DNA of 45,844 nt from an uncultured Acetatifactor sp. (lineage in GTDB: Bacteria; Bacillota; Clostridia; Lachnospirales; Lachnospiraceae). The stretch is taken from assembly GCA_910584375.1 (NCBI GenBank), contig CAJUAH010000033.1, positions 1-45,844 on the forward strand, read 5' to 3'. A program made the translations under genes and the position numbers. The notes below the pieces were generated by a model that saw only the letters and a list, made by a program, of their open reading frames with translations, was not told the origin of the DNA and did not search any database. Each line of letters starts with the position of its first letter. Within the stretch, counting starts at the first letter, position 1. Below are positions 23,010-33,463 of the stretch, one piece after another.

Positions 23010-25232
23010 TTATCCCAGCGTCACGGTCTCCTGCCTCCATATCCGGTCGGACGCGCCGCCCACCGAAAGTATGAACTCTCCCGGCTCCGCCGCGAATCCG
23101 TGCCGCTCTACATCGTAAAACGCAAAAGCCTCCCTGGACAGTTCCATATGGATACGCGCCGTCTCGCCAGGCTCTAAAAATACCTTGGCAAAAGCCTTGA
23201 GTTCCTTCTTCGGACGTTCCACGCTGCACGAGACGTCCCCCACATAGCACTGGACGACCTCGCCCCCGGCCACAGCGCCGGTATTGGTCACATCCAGAGA
23301 GACTTTGACCAGCCTCTCCCGCAAGTCGCCCTGCGCCAGGCAGGCCTCTGCTGTCTCCACCTCCAGACGGTCATAGGAAAAAGAGGTATAGGACAGACCG
23401 TGTCCAAAGGCAAAGGCGGGGTGAATCTCCTCTCTCTCATAATATCGGTAGCCCACAAAGATCCCTTCCTTATAGACCACCCTCTCCGGCTTGCCAAACT
23501 CACCGTTCTTACAGGTCACGGTATCGGCGTACAGAGCCGGAAAAGTCTCCGGCAGTTTGCCGCTGGGGCATACCCGGCCCAGCAATATCTCCGCCAGCGC
23601 CGTACCGGACTCCATGCCCGCGTAATAGTTCCAGACGATGGCTCTGGCCCTGTCTTTCCAGGGCATCTCCACCGGGGAACCGGCCACCATGACGACGACC
23701 GTATCAGGATGCGCCGCAAGCAGTTCTTCTATCAGGATATCCTGGGCATAGGGCAGCGCCATGCTGTCCCGGTCCCAGCCCTCCACGTCGTAGTCGTGGT
23801 TCAGGCCCCCCACAAAGATCACCTCGTCCGCGGTCTCCGCCAGCGCTACGGCCTCCCGGCGCAGCCTCTCCCGCTGCTTTTCTATCTCCCGGCGCACCCT
23901 GGCCTCTTCCTCCGTCTCCTCCTGATCCCTGCGGCGGCTTACCTGACGCTCCAGGCTGGTCTCCTGCCAGTTGGCCTCGTTCACGCTCTTTTTGCCCGGG
24001 ATATAGTAGCCCGGCGCGTACCGGATGTCCACGTTGCCCCCCAGCTCCATCTTCAGGCCCAGCAGGGGCGAGATCTCATACAGCGCCTTGATCTCCGCGC
24101 TGCCGCCCCCGCCGGAATGCATGTGCTCCGCGTTGCGGCCTATGACGGCGATGCGTTTCTTTTTCCGATGGCCGGTCAGAGCGTCGGGAGCGCCCGGCTG
24201 TAGCCGCTCGGGGGAGATGGGCAGCAGCCCGCCCTGGTTTTTAAGCAATACGATGGACTCCCGGGCTGCGGCTTTGATCGTTTCGCGGTGTGCGGGAGTA
24301 TTGTAAGCGCCCTGTTTGCGCTCTCCGCTCTCCGGCCCGATCATCTTGAGCCGCAGCATCATCCGCAGGATATTGCGCACTTTTCTGTCCACGTCCTCCA
24401 CGGACGCCTCGCCCCGGTTTACCGCCTCCACCAGAGGTCTGGCAAAATAATAGTCGTCAAAGTTGGCGGTGACGCTCATCTCCATGTCCAGCGCGCTCTC
24501 CGCCGCGGAGACGGTGGTATGTACGGAGCCCCAGTCGCTTATGACAGTTCCGTCATATCCCCATTCCTCCCGCAGGATCCGGTTCAGCAGAGCCTTGCTC
24601 TCGCTGCAATGCTCGCCGTTTAACTTGTTGTAGGCATTCATCAAAGAATAGGTTCCTCCCCGGTGTACCGCCGCCTCAAAGCCCGGCAGATAGATCTCCC
24701 GCAGGGTTCGCTCGTCCACGACCGTGTCCACCCACAGCCTGTCCGTCTCCTGGGAGTTGGCCGCGAAGTGTTTTACGCAGGCCGCCACATCCGCCTCCTG
24801 TATCCCCCGGATCAGCGGCACGACCAGCTCCCGGATCAGGTAGGGATCCTCGCTCATATACTCAAAATTCCGCCCGCACAGGGGATCGCGCTTGATATTG
24901 ATGCCCGGCGCCAGGATCACGTCCTTGCCCCGGCCTCTGGCCTCCTCTCCCAGCACCTGCCCTGTCTCGCAGGCCCGCCTGGGATTCCAGGTGGCCGCCA
25001 GGGCGCTGTTGCTGGGCAGATAGCTGACAAAGTCGTCAGAAAGCCCCACCGGGAACCAGGAGTCCCCGGGAAACTCATTTCTCACCCCCATGGGGCCGTC
25101 GCTGGTCTCCACCGCCGGGATCCCTTTTTCCTCCACCGCGCCGCTGCGAAAGAACGTAGCCCCGTGGAGCATGGCGCACTTCTCCTCCAGGGTCAGTGTC
25201 TCCAGTATCTGCTCGATCCGTTTTTCCTGCAT
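23010..25232 (-). CDS. GH3 beta-glycosidase
   Basis: This 740-aa protein uses ATG 25232 (GAGGT upstream). GH3 N-terminal barrel with VKHFAANSQETDR and the nucleophile region TVISDWGSVH, then GH3 C-terminal domain (IAVIGRNAEHMHSGGGGSAE) and a fibronectin-type III-like end. There is no signal peptide, so intracellular. It is convergent with the AraC gene and may hydrolyse beta-linked glucose, xylose or other sugars; specificity cannot be read. A charged Arg/Glu-rich insertion lies in the C-terminal domain (about residues 445-475). Confidence 0.9.
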   Translation of the reverse strand: MQEKRIEQILETLTLEEKCAMLHGATFFRSGAVEEKGIPAVETSDGPMGVRNEFPGDSWFPVGLSDDFVSYLPSNSALAATWNPRRACETGQVLGEEARGRGKDVILAPGINIKRDPLCGRNFEYMSEDPYLIRELVVPLIRGIQEADVAACVKHFAANSQETDRLWVDTVVDERTLREIYLPGFEAAVHRGGTYSLMNAYNKLNGEHCSESKALLNRILREEWGYDGTVISDWGSVHTTVSAAESALDMEMSVTANFDDYYFARPLVEAVNRGEASVEDVDRKVRNILRMMLRLKMIGPESGERKQGAYNTPAHRETIKAAARESIVLLKNQGGLLPISPERLQPGAPDALTGHRKKKRIAVIGRNAEHMHSGGGGSAEIKALYEISPLLGLKMELGGNVDIRYAPGYYIPGKKSVNEANWQETSLERQVSRRRDQEETEEEARVRREIEKQRERLRREAVALAETADEVIFVGGLNHDYDVEGWDRDSMALPYAQDILIEELLAAHPDTVVVMVAGSPVEMPWKDRARAIVWNYYAGMESGTALAEILLGRVCPSGKLPETFPALYADTVTCKNGEFGKPERVVYKEGIFVGYRYYEREEIHPAFAFGHGLSYTSFSYDRLEVETAEACLAQGDLRERLVKVSLDVTNTGAVAGGEVVQCYVGDVSCSVERPKKELKAFAKVFLEPGETARIHMELSREAFAFYDVERHGFAAEPGEFILSVGGASDRIWRQETVTLG

Positions 25233-25360
25233 ATTTACCTCGTTTCTGCTCATTATAAGCGGACTTATACTATCGAACCGGTTTCCGTCCGTCTCCGGCA
25301 CGCCCATGTCCTGTCCTAATCAGCATACACGAAATCCATATAAAGCGCAATCAAAATTCT

Positions 25361-26503
25361 CTACACGCACAGAACCATCAGCACGCCCTCCGGCCCCAGC
25401 GGATCCCGGGGCGGGTTCAATATGCCTCTGCGGATGCATTCTTCCACCACTTCGTCAAAAAATTCGTGGGCGGCTATGCAGGCGTTGTAATAGAAGTATT
25501 CTTTTCGAAGATGGATCGGCATGACCCTGCGCATGTATTTCCCCAGTTCTCCCGCCAGAGCCCTGGTCAGCGCCCCGGTCTCCTCCTCCAGACCGTCCAG
25601 CAGGCTCTGAAATTCTATGTATACGCTGATCCCGTCCCCCATGACCAATATGGCGGGTTCCAGGACGCCGTCTCTCTCCCGCAGATATCCCTGCTCTATA
25701 GCCTGGCGGGCGATCTTCCTCTCCTGCTCAAACAGGGTCTGGACCGGCAGTCCCTCCACGCTGCGGATGACCATCTGCAGCAGGGGATCCCCCGCCAAAT
25801 CGTGGTCACAGTGAAAATGCGCTTTCAGCCGTCTGCCGTACAGGTTCCGTACCATTATGTCCGAATAGCCGCAGACGTCATGGGCGCTGATGCTGTCGCC
25901 GCCGTAGAGGAAAGCGGGCTCCGCCAGACCCCGCACGGCCACGGTGGTATAGGGCCGGTCCACAGGCTTTACATCCCCAAAAGCAGACTTAAGCTCCCTG
26001 CCTGTCTGGCCGATAAAGCTGCCGATCACGTCCGGCAGCAGCGCCCACAGCAACAGGCTCTGATCCATGTCCCCCTGCATATTGTGCCGCCAGAAAGACT
26101 GCATTTCCCCCTGCCGCGCGGCGACAGCAGCGGCCAACACTCCGCAGAAGGAGGACGCGTATTGACTGTATATACGGTTTGCCGTCTCATATTCCTCTTT
26201 GTCCGCAATCAGGATATCCGCAATATATCTTCCCCACTCTGTCCTGCGCAGCAGGCTGTATTCTCCGTCTACGCCCTCGCACTGACGCTTTAACTCTTCC
26301 TCTATGTAAAACAGCGGAATGCCTGTCTCCTCCGCCAGTTCGCGGGCTGATCTCTCCCTGTTCCTGCACAGAAAGAGCAGATTCTGCGCCAGAGCATGCT
26401 GCGCGTTTTGGCTGGGGTCATTGCCTGTGGGATTGCCGTTTCCGATAAAATACAGGGAAGTGGGCCGGTACGCCCCATCCTGCAATGTCTTCTGGTTTTC
26501 CAT
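25361..26503 (-). CDS. unrecognised protein with N-terminal helix-turn-helix
   Basis: This 380-aa cytoplasmic protein uses ATG 26503 (AGGAG at 8 bp). The N-terminal ~100 residues look like a winged or simple HTH (RERSARELAEETGIPLFYIE, then EYSLLRRTEWGRYIAD), followed by a long mixed domain with no motif I know. It may be a transcription regulator with a large sensing domain. It lies between the GH3 gene and the ABC genes on the same strand, with no obvious operon link. Confidence 0.5.
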   Translation of the reverse strand: MENQKTLQDGAYRPTSLYFIGNGNPTGNDPSQNAQHALAQNLLFLCRNRERSARELAEETGIPLFYIEEELKRQCEGVDGEYSLLRRTEWGRYIADILIADKEEYETANRIYSQYASSFCGVLAAAVAARQGEMQSFWRHNMQGDMDQSLLLWALLPDVIGSFIGQTGRELKSAFGDVKPVDRPYTTVAVRGLAEPAFLYGGDSISAHDVCGYSDIMVRNLYGRRLKAHFHCDHDLAGDPLLQMVIRSVEGLPVQTLFEQERKIARQAIEQGYLRERDGVLEPAILVMGDGISVYIEFQSLLDGLEEETGALTRALAGELGKYMRRVMPIHLRKEYFYYNACIAAHEFFDEVVEECIRRGILNPPRDPLGPEGVLMVLCV

Positions 26504-26649
26504 CCGGTTCATCTCCTTTTTTATCTGTTCCATATAATTTATTCCATATAAGCGCCCGAAAAATGCCAGAACCCTTGTGTCTTCCTAAACTATAGTCGGC
26601 GGAAATGGAAATCGGTTGTACAATCCGGGTAATCTTTAAAACGAAAATC

Positions 26650-26680
26650 CGCGCCCTGCCCCCGGAATGAACAGGGCGCG
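26650..26680 (-). terminator. terminator after the ABC operon
   Basis: CGCGCCCTG/CAGGGCGCG (26650-26658/26672-26680) is followed on the minus strand by ATTTTCGTTTT. It ends the ABC transcript reading from 30.2 kb. Confidence 0.75.
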
Positions 26681-26693
26681 GGGAAACTGTCTG

Positions 26694-28458
26694 TCAGGAA
26701 GTCCTGTAATACTGAGCCTGGGCATTCCACAGCCTGCTGTACAGCCCGTCCTCCTCTTTCATGAGAGACTCATGGCTGCCCCTCTGTACGATCCTGCCGT
26801 CCTCAAACACATAGATGGTATCGCAGAACCGGCAGCTGGACATGCGGTGGGAAATATAGATGGAAGTCTTATCTTTTACCATCTCGTCAAAGTGGCTGTA
26901 TATCTCGTATTCCGCCGTCGGATCCAGCGCGGCGGTGGGCTCGTCTAAGACGACCCAGGGGGCGTCCTTGTACAGGGCCCTGGCGATGGCCAGTTTCTGG
27001 GCCTCGCCGCCGGATGGAAAGCCCGGCCTTTTCAATGCACTCCACTACCTTTCGCTCCTCATACTCCCGGGACGCCGCTACGTTCTCCGCTATGGAGAAA
27101 GCAAAGATCTGAAAATCCTGGAACACCACGGAAAACAGCTTGACATATTCCCGAAAGTCATAATATTGAATATTAACCCCGTTTAGGAGGATCTCACCCT
27201 CCGTAGGCTCATACAGTCTGCAGAGCAGCTTGATAAAGGTGGACTTGCCGGAGCCGTTGGGACCCACCACCGCCATCCTGGCGCCCATGGTAAACTTCTC
27301 GCTGATATGGGATAACGCTTCCCTGTCACTGTCGGGATACCGGAAAGATACATCCCTGAATTCAAACTCATATCTGTTGTCATCCCGCTTTTCAACAGGA
27401 ATCGTTCCCTCATACCGCCTGTTAGGGATTTCCAGATAATTGTAAAAATACACCAGATATCTGCTCTTTACATCCAACTGGATGAACATATCAAATATAT
27501 GTCCCAGGCTCTGGGAAAGTTTCTGGTATGCGGAAATATAGCGCATGGTGCTGCCGATACTGATCATTCCCCAAATGGCCTTAAGCCCCACGTACAGGTA
27601 GCTGCAAGACTGCAGCAGCAGAGCTGCGGCAGAGTTGATCCACTTTACTTTTCGGGTCCGCCGGATCATTTTCCGGCAGATATTCTCCATGACCCCGTTA
27701 TTTTTCCTGATGGATTCAAGTATCATATCCGCCATATTATAGATCCGGATATTCTTTCCCTGGGAATAGTCATACGAAAAACTCATAAAATATTCCATGT
27801 GCCGATTATTTCTGACACTATCCTCAAAAACGTCCTGCTGAATCCGGGCTGAACGCCGGTTAGCCGCGGATCCCAGCCACAGGGAGAGCGCCATGGCGGC
27901 CAGCAGAAATACGCCGCTGTACCATTTGCCAAGCAGTCCTGCCAACCCGCCCTGCCCGGCATTGGCTCCGGGAGCCAGCAGCGGAAATAACAGCGCCGCT
28001 GAGTAGACGATGGAGCAAAGATTTTCGATGGCCGAGGCCAGCAGTTCACAGAAGTTCCCCAGGTCCCCGCTGTTGCTTACCCCATCCCATGCCCGTTGGC
28101 GCATATCCAGCGTATCGCTGCTAAGCAGCAGCTCATAGTCCATCTCACAGGATTTGTCACACATCATCTGATCTACCTTCTGGGCGATCACACTCTTTTT
28201 TACGACCAGCGGCATCTCCAGTCCCCAGCGCAGCAGTACCAGCAGGGCGGAGAGGCCCGCCATCCATGCCACAGTCGCCATGATCTCCTCTAAGGGAGCG
28301 CGCTTTGCCAGCATATCCAGAATGACGCTTCCATAATAGATCGCCACAAAAGGCTGCCCCGACGCCAATATCTTTGTAAACGTCATCAGAGCCAGAAACC
28401 CCGGCGAGAGCGTCTCTACCATGCGCAGCACTTTTCGCAGAGTTCCTCTAGTTTTCAT
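26694..28458 (-). pseudogene. ABC half-transporter broken by a deletion/frameshift
   Basis: The upstream frame (start 28458) has the membrane domain and ATPase part with Walker A VVGPNGSGKST and the Q-loop VFQDFQIFAFSIAEN. The downstream frame, in another phase, resumes at SGGEAQKLAIARAL and Walker B WVVLDEPTAALDP and runs to 26694. Comparison with the neighbouring paralogue shows the segment of about 20-25 codons between KAGL and SGGE is missing near 27011-27025, together with a phase change. The product would lack a working ATPase unless the break is an assembly error. It overlaps the upstream ABC gene by 11 bp, so the two originally formed a heterodimeric exporter. Confidence 0.8.
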
Positions 28459-30229
28459 TTGCGCCCCCCTCCTGTTCCTGATAATACCTGCTCTGTATGT
28501 CGAACATTTCTTTATATCTGCCGCCTCTTTCCATCAATTCTTCATGGGAGCCATCCTCCGCCACCCGCCCGTTTTCCAGTAAGATGATCCGGTCGCAGAA
28601 CCGGGTGCTGGCCAGTCTGTGGGAGATAAACAGCGATGTCTTTCCCGCTGTCAGCGCATGATAGTCCTCATATACCCTGCTCTCCGCGATGGGGTCGAGC
28701 GCCGCCGTGGGCTCATCCAGGATCATGATCTGACTGTCCTTGTAAAGTACCCTGGCCAACAGAAGTTTCTGCATCTCACCGCCGGAGAGCCGGATCCCGT
28801 CATCGTCCAGCAGCTGGGTCAGATAAGTATCCTCCTTTTGGGGCAGACCGCTCACCTTCTCCCACAGCCCTGCCCTGCGCAGGCTTTCCCGCACCCGCTC
28901 CCGATCCATATTCTCCTCGCCGCAGCCGGATACGTTCATGGCGATGGAAAAGGCCAGGGACGCCGTCTCCTGAAACAGCGCGCTCACCATTTTCTGATAG
29001 CCGTCTATGTCCATCTCCTTTATATTTTTGCCGTTTATCAGAATCTCTCCCTCTGTGGCGGGGTAAAAACCGCACAGCAGCTTGACCAAAGTTGACTTTC
29101 CCGCGCCGTTATTCCCCACCAGAGCCACACTCTCACCGGATCCTATCACAATATTTATATGGGAAAGTACCGGTCTGCCGCCCTTCTCATAGGCAAAGGA
29201 AACATCCCGAAAAGCGATCTCCGGCGTATCCACAAATTTCTGATAGTCATTAAAACAGTAAGCGGCGCTCTGCAGACGCCCATAAGACAGAGCCATAGGA
29301 TATATCCATGCATCCAGGCCAAAGATCACGCCCAGATACAGCGTAAAGCCCGCTATGTCCGTCTCCCCGGCCAACACCTTGCCGGCCAGGACGCTGTAGG
29401 CCAGCAGGTTCTTGATAAAATGGCAGACATTGTCCACGATCGTGGGATAGTACCAGCGTATCTGGGTGCGTTTCTGGAAGTCCGCTTCCTGGCGGATCAA
29501 TTCCTCAAATCGCTGATGGAACCACCCCTTCAGCTGATAGATCCGGATGTCCTTGCCGGCGCTGGCCTTCATGCCGCTGGACCGCAGATACCGCTGCTTA
29601 CGCCACACCTCTGTTTCCTTCTGCCAGTGGTCGTCCGTGTATCTGATGGCACGGTTGCGCATGATAAGATCCGCTGCCAGCAGCGCCACTGTGATCAACA
29701 TGATCTTCGCGTCCAGCACCAGGATCGCCGTCCCGTAGATCAACAGTCCCAGCACCTTGATCATAAATTCCACCGACTCGCTCATGATGCGGGACGCGCT
29801 GTTCCCTACAGCCTCCACCACCATGGCGGCGTTGTCGATCAAGCTCTGCTTTTCCTGCAGTTCAATATTGGCGTAATCCGTCGTAAGACATTTTTTTATA
29901 AAATCTACGAAAAAGACATCGGATCTTGTGAAGATCCTGGCCTTTTCCAGATACAGGCTCACCAGGTCGCGAACAGCCTCCATCCCCCAATACATGCACA
30001 GCGCCAGCCCGACGGAGACCAGAAAGTACTTCAACTCCCCACGGGTGATCGCCTTGATGGACAGCGACGGTATCAGCGCGGTCATAAAGGGAGCCGCTAT
30101 GCAGCAGACGATATACAACGGTATCTGCCACCTGCACTGGGGAAAGCGCCTGCACATCACCTTAAGCATCTCTATGGAATTGCGGAGCATAAATATCCGT
30201 TTCCTCCCGGTCTGCTCTTTTTCCGCCAT
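28448..30229 (-). CDS. ABC half-transporter (permease-ATPase)
   Basis: This 593-aa protein uses ATG 30229 (GGGAGG upstream). An N-terminal six-helix exporter domain is followed by an ATPase domain with Walker A LVGNNGAGKST, signature RLSGGEMQK, Walker B QIMILDEPTAALDP and switch His in FISHRLAS. It is of the exporter class, paired with the broken paralogue downstream, and next to an AgrA/AgrC-like two-component pair. The likely substrate class is peptide or small molecule export, unproven. Confidence 0.88.
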   Translation of the reverse strand: MAEKEQTGRKRIFMLRNSIEMLKVMCRRFPQCRWQIPLYIVCCIAAPFMTALIPSLSIKAITRGELKYFLVSVGLALCMYWGMEAVRDLVSLYLEKARIFTRSDVFFVDFIKKCLTTDYANIELQEKQSLIDNAAMVVEAVGNSASRIMSESVEFMIKVLGLLIYGTAILVLDAKIMLITVALLAADLIMRNRAIRYTDDHWQKETEVWRKQRYLRSSGMKASAGKDIRIYQLKGWFHQRFEELIRQEADFQKRTQIRWYYPTIVDNVCHFIKNLLAYSVLAGKVLAGETDIAGFTLYLGVIFGLDAWIYPMALSYGRLQSAAYCFNDYQKFVDTPEIAFRDVSFAYEKGGRPVLSHINIVIGSGESVALVGNNGAGKSTLVKLLCGFYPATEGEILINGKNIKEMDIDGYQKMVSALFQETASLAFSIAMNVSGCGEENMDRERVRESLRRAGLWEKVSGLPQKEDTYLTQLLDDDGIRLSGGEMQKLLLARVLYKDSQIMILDEPTAALDPIAESRVYEDYHALTAGKTSLFISHRLASTRFCDRIILLENGRVAEDGSHEELMERGGRYKEMFDIQSRYYQEQEGGANEN

Positions 30230-30315
30230 TGTCCGACCTCCCTGCATAAATCCCGCCGCATCTCACAGGATTTACTATTTACAGTTTACAGGAAATTTAC
30301 AAAAAAATAAAAAAA

Positions 30316-30342
30316 GTGCACGAACAGCAAAAAATCGTGCAC
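30316..30342 (-). terminator. terminator after the sensor kinase gene
   Basis: GTGCACGA/TCGTGCAC (30316-30323/30335-30342) is followed on the minus strand by a T-rich tract. It separates the two-component genes from the ABC genes. Confidence 0.8.
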
Positions 30343-30363
30343 CAAATCTATCTGATAAAAACT

Positions 30364-31083
30364 TTACAGGGGAAGCATGATCTCCGTCGCAAAGACCCCC
30401 GGCTCATTTTTTCGATTGAGATATCCGTTATAGCTTTCGACGATCCTGTCCACACGCCCCAGGCCCAGCCCGTGTTCCCCCTGTTTTGTGGTGGCAAGTT
30501 CCGCCATACTCCTGCGCCTGGTAGCGGAAGTGGCGTTGGACACGGAAATATACAACTGTTTTTTGAAGATACCGATATATATCCGTATAAATCTCTTTCC
30601 CTCCTCCACGCTCTCGCAGGCCTCCACCGCATTGTCCAGAAGATTGCCTATGATAGCGCACAGATGCACGTCGCTGACATGCAGCTGATCGGGAACTTTG
30701 GCTGTATAATTCACCTGGATCTGCCGCTTGGACGCTATGGAGACTTTGCTGCTCAGTATCGCGTCCAACGCCACATTCCCCGTCTGGATGGCAATGTCGA
30801 TGCTGTCCAGATCTTCCTCCAGATGCTCCAGATAGGCCAGCGTTTCTTCCACCTGACCCATGGACAGATACGCTTTGATAGTCTGCATATGATTGTGGTA
30901 GTCATGCCGCCACCCACGCATGGTCTGATAGATATTCTGAACCTCTTCCCGCTGTTTTTTCAAGATATCGTCCTGGAACTCCCCCAGGCGTTTCTCCTCT
31001 TTTTTCCTGACAATGACTGCCGTAACGCAGACAGCGGCCGCAAGAATCAACAAAAAAACCGCGTATAATACAAAACCGCGCAT
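30364..31083 (-). CDS. AgrC-like sensor histidine kinase
   Basis: This 239-aa protein has one N-terminal transmembrane segment, a short coil, the phospho-acceptor motif MRGWRHDYHNHMQTIKAYL (His), then a GHKL ATPase with NLLDNAVEAC and HGLGLGRV. It lacks the multi-pass sensor domain of true AgrC, so any signal must come through a partner or the single helix. It follows its response regulator by 25 bp. Confidence 0.88.
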   Translation of the reverse strand: MRGFVLYAVFLLILAAAVCVTAVIVRKKEEKRLGEFQDDILKKQREEVQNIYQTMRGWRHDYHNHMQTIKAYLSMGQVEETLAYLEHLEEDLDSIDIAIQTGNVALDAILSSKVSIASKRQIQVNYTAKVPDQLHVSDVHLCAIIGNLLDNAVEACESVEEGKRFIRIYIGIFKKQLYISVSNATSATRRRSMAELATTKQGEHGLGLGRVDRIVESYNGYLNRKNEPGVFATEIMLPL

Positions 31084-31108
31084 GGCCCTCCTCCTGTGTG
31101 ACCGCTCT

Positions 31109-31828
31109 TTAATCCTGTCGCTCTCTATAGTAAGCGATAAACGCCTTGTTCAGCTCCTTATAGCGCTCTCTTGCCACCGGCAGGGTCTCGCCGCTGTCCA
31201 GCACGCACTCCGAACGGCCGATCTTCTCCACATGTTCCAGATTCACCAACAGTCCCCTCCGCAGCAGGCAAAAAGTCCCGCTGCGAAACTCTTCTTCCAG
31301 AGAGGAAAAAGAGGCCTTCCATTCCCATTCCCCTTTCAGCGTGTTCATATAGATATAATGGCCTCTGGCCTCCACATAGACAATGTCATGCAGCGCTATC
31401 CTGCATACATTCATGCCCTGTTCCCAAAGAAAATATTCCCCGCTCTCCTGCTCCTTTTTTGCAAACAGACTGTTTAACAGATCGTAAAAATTCTGCTCTT
31501 TCAGCGGTTTCATCAAGTAGCGGACCGCTCCCACCTCATAGCCCTCCAGCGCATAGTCCGGCACACCGGTCAAAAAAATGATCGCCATATCCCCGCCGCT
31601 GTCCCGGATCCTGGCGGCAAGCTCCATGCCGTTCATCCCGCCCATCTGGATATCCAGAATCAAAAGATCGTACTCAGGCTCATCCTCCGCCGCGAACAGA
31701 AACTGCTCCGCGCTGGCATAGACGTCCACAGTCACTTTATATTGGTTTTCCTGCGCCCAACGGCGCAGCAGCGTCTCCTCGTATGCCTGCTGCGCGGCGT
31801 CGTCCTCACAGACCGCAATGCGAAACAT
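31109..31828 (-). CDS. LytTR-family response regulator (AgrA-like)
   Basis: This 239-aa protein uses ATG 31828 (AGGA upstream). The receiver domain with CEDD and the phospho-Asp in LLILDIQMGG, then Lys in MKPLKEQNF, is followed by a LytTR DNA-binding domain (YVEARGHYIYMNT; LLRRGLLVNLEHVEKIG). It is the first gene of the pair. Its target is likely the adjacent ABC genes, inferred from position. Confidence 0.9.
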   Translation of the reverse strand: MFRIAVCEDDAAQQAYEETLLRRWAQENQYKVTVDVYASAEQFLFAAEDEPEYDLLILDIQMGGMNGMELAARIRDSGGDMAIIFLTGVPDYALEGYEVGAVRYLMKPLKEQNFYDLLNSLFAKKEQESGEYFLWEQGMNVCRIALHDIVYVEARGHYIYMNTLKGEWEWKASFSSLEEEFRSGTFCLLRRGLLVNLEHVEKIGRSECVLDSGETLPVARERYKELNKAFIAYYRERQD

Positions 31829-31915
31829 GTCTTTTCCTCCTGCTCCCACTTTCCCTCACCCAGTATAGAGGAACAAGCAGAAAATTACAATGCAAAAATG
31901 TTACTTTTTTTGACA

Positions 31916-32227
31916 TCAATCCAGATGAAAAACTGTCCGCAGATCCACGGAGACCGGACTGTTATCCGGATTGGTCTCCATGATATCCGCCATATAGTCC
32001 CACCACTTACGGTTAATCGCCGTATCCGCGCCTCTGGCCCATTTTTCCTCGTCCTCAATCTCAATACAGCCGAACAGGGTCAGCGTCTCCCGGTCGAGGA
32101 AGATCGTGTAATTCTTCCCCCCGTGCGCATGGATCATGTCCTTCATCTCCGGCCACAGCAGATTGTGGCGTCTCTCATATTCTTCCTCCTGCCCGGGAAA
32201 AAGTTTCATCTTAAATCCTTTAATCAT
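31916..32227 (-). CDS. rhaM: L-rhamnose mutarotase
   Basis: This 103-aa protein uses ATG 32227. It matches the RhaM family in length and motifs (YERRHNLLWPEMKDMIHAHG, FGCIEIEDEEKWA, KWWDYMADIM). It interconverts alpha and beta L-rhamnopyranose in the cytoplasm. No rhamnose isomerase, kinase or aldolase is nearby. It may support use of rhamnose released by the GH105/GH112 locus 15 kb away. Confidence 0.9.
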   Translation of the reverse strand: MIKGFKMKLFPGQEEEYERRHNLLWPEMKDMIHAHGGKNYTIFLDRETLTLFGCIEIEDEEKWARGADTAINRKWWDYMADIMETNPDNSPVSVDLRTVFHLD

Positions 32228-32260
32228 GTGTCCGCCATCCTTTCTTTCCATTTCCTGTTG

Positions 32261-33463
32261 TCATCGTTCGTTTACCACCTGAAAAATATAGAACTTCAGA
32301 TAATAGCTCTGATCCGCCGCCCACAGTATGGGATGGTCGCAGGCCTGGGTTCTGAATTCCACCTGCCGCAGCCGTCTGCGAGCGCCAGCGGCGGCCTCCC
32401 GCACGGTTTTGGCAAAAAGCTCCGGCTCCATGAAATGGGAACAGGAACAGGTGGCCAGATACCCTCCGTCCCGCACCAGCTTAAGCCCCCGCAGATTGAT
32501 CTCCCGGTAGCCCTTCACGGCGTTTTTTACGGAACTGCGGGACTTGGTAAACGCCGGAGGATCCAGAATCACCACGTCGTAGCTCTCGCCCTGCGCCTCC
32601 AGCTGCGGCAGCAGTTCAAATACGTCTGCGCATAAAAACCGCACCCTGTCCTGCAATCCGTTCAGCGCCGCATTCTCCGTAGCCTGCTCCACCGCCAGCC
32701 GCGACGCGTCCACGCCCAGCACGCTGTCGGCGCCGGCAATCCCCGCGTTCAGCGCGAAGGAACCCGTGTGCGTGAAACAGTCCAGTACTTTTTTCCCTTT
32801 GCAGATGCTGTGGATGGCGGCCCGGTTGTTCTTCTGGTCCAGAAAAAAACCGGTCTTCTGCCCGTCCTGCACGTCCACGATATAGCGTACCCCGTTCTCC
32901 AGTATCTCCACTCTGGTGTCAAAAGGTCTTCCGATAAAACCCTTGCCGCGCTCCATACCCTCCTGCAGACGCACTTTGGCGTCGCTGCGCTCGTAAACGC
33001 CCCGGATCGCAATACCGTCCCGGGCCAGGATCTCTTTCAGCGAATCCACAATGACCTTTTTCCATCTGTCGATTCCCAGCGCCAGGGACTCCACCACCAG
33101 CACATCGGAAAATTTGTCCACCACGATGCCAGGCAGAAAATCCGCCTCCCCGAAGATTACCCGGCAACTGGAGATATCTATCGTCTCCTTGCGGTAATCC
33201 CACGCGTCCTGCACGCGCCGCCGGATAAACGCCTCGTCGATGACCGTCCCCATTTTCCGCGACAGCATCCGCACAGTGATCCGGGATCTGGTATTGATAA
33301 ATCCGCAGCCCATGTCATAGCCGTCAAAATCGCAGACCTCCACTATGTCTCCGTCCGCAAAGTCCCCACTGACGGAGTCTATCTCGTTGTCGTATATCCA
33401 CATTCCCCCGGCTTTCAAACTGCGCCCGCCGCCTTTTTTCAGTGCCACAACCGCCCGTTCCAT
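32261..33463 (-). CDS. class I rRNA methyltransferase with PUA domain (RlmI-like)
   Basis: This 400-aa protein has an N-terminal PUA domain (about residues 1-80), a middle domain with GQKTGFFLDQKNNRAA, then a Rossmann methyltransferase (VLDCFTHTGSFALNA; VVILDPPAFTKSRSSV). It fits RlmI/YccW-type 23S rRNA m5C methyltransferases; the catalytic Cys lies in ATCSCSHFM. Confidence 0.92.
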   Translation of the reverse strand: MERAVVALKKGGGRSLKAGGMWIYDNEIDSVSGDFADGDIVEVCDFDGYDMGCGFINTRSRITVRMLSRKMGTVIDEAFIRRRVQDAWDYRKETIDISSCRVIFGEADFLPGIVVDKFSDVLVVESLALGIDRWKKVIVDSLKEILARDGIAIRGVYERSDAKVRLQEGMERGKGFIGRPFDTRVEILENGVRYIVDVQDGQKTGFFLDQKNNRAAIHSICKGKKVLDCFTHTGSFALNAGIAGADSVLGVDASRLAVEQATENAALNGLQDRVRFLCADVFELLPQLEAQGESYDVVILDPPAFTKSRSSVKNAVKGYREINLRGLKLVRDGGYLATCSCSHFMEPELFAKTVREAAAGARRRLRQVEFRTQACDHPILWAADQSYYLKFYIFQVVNER

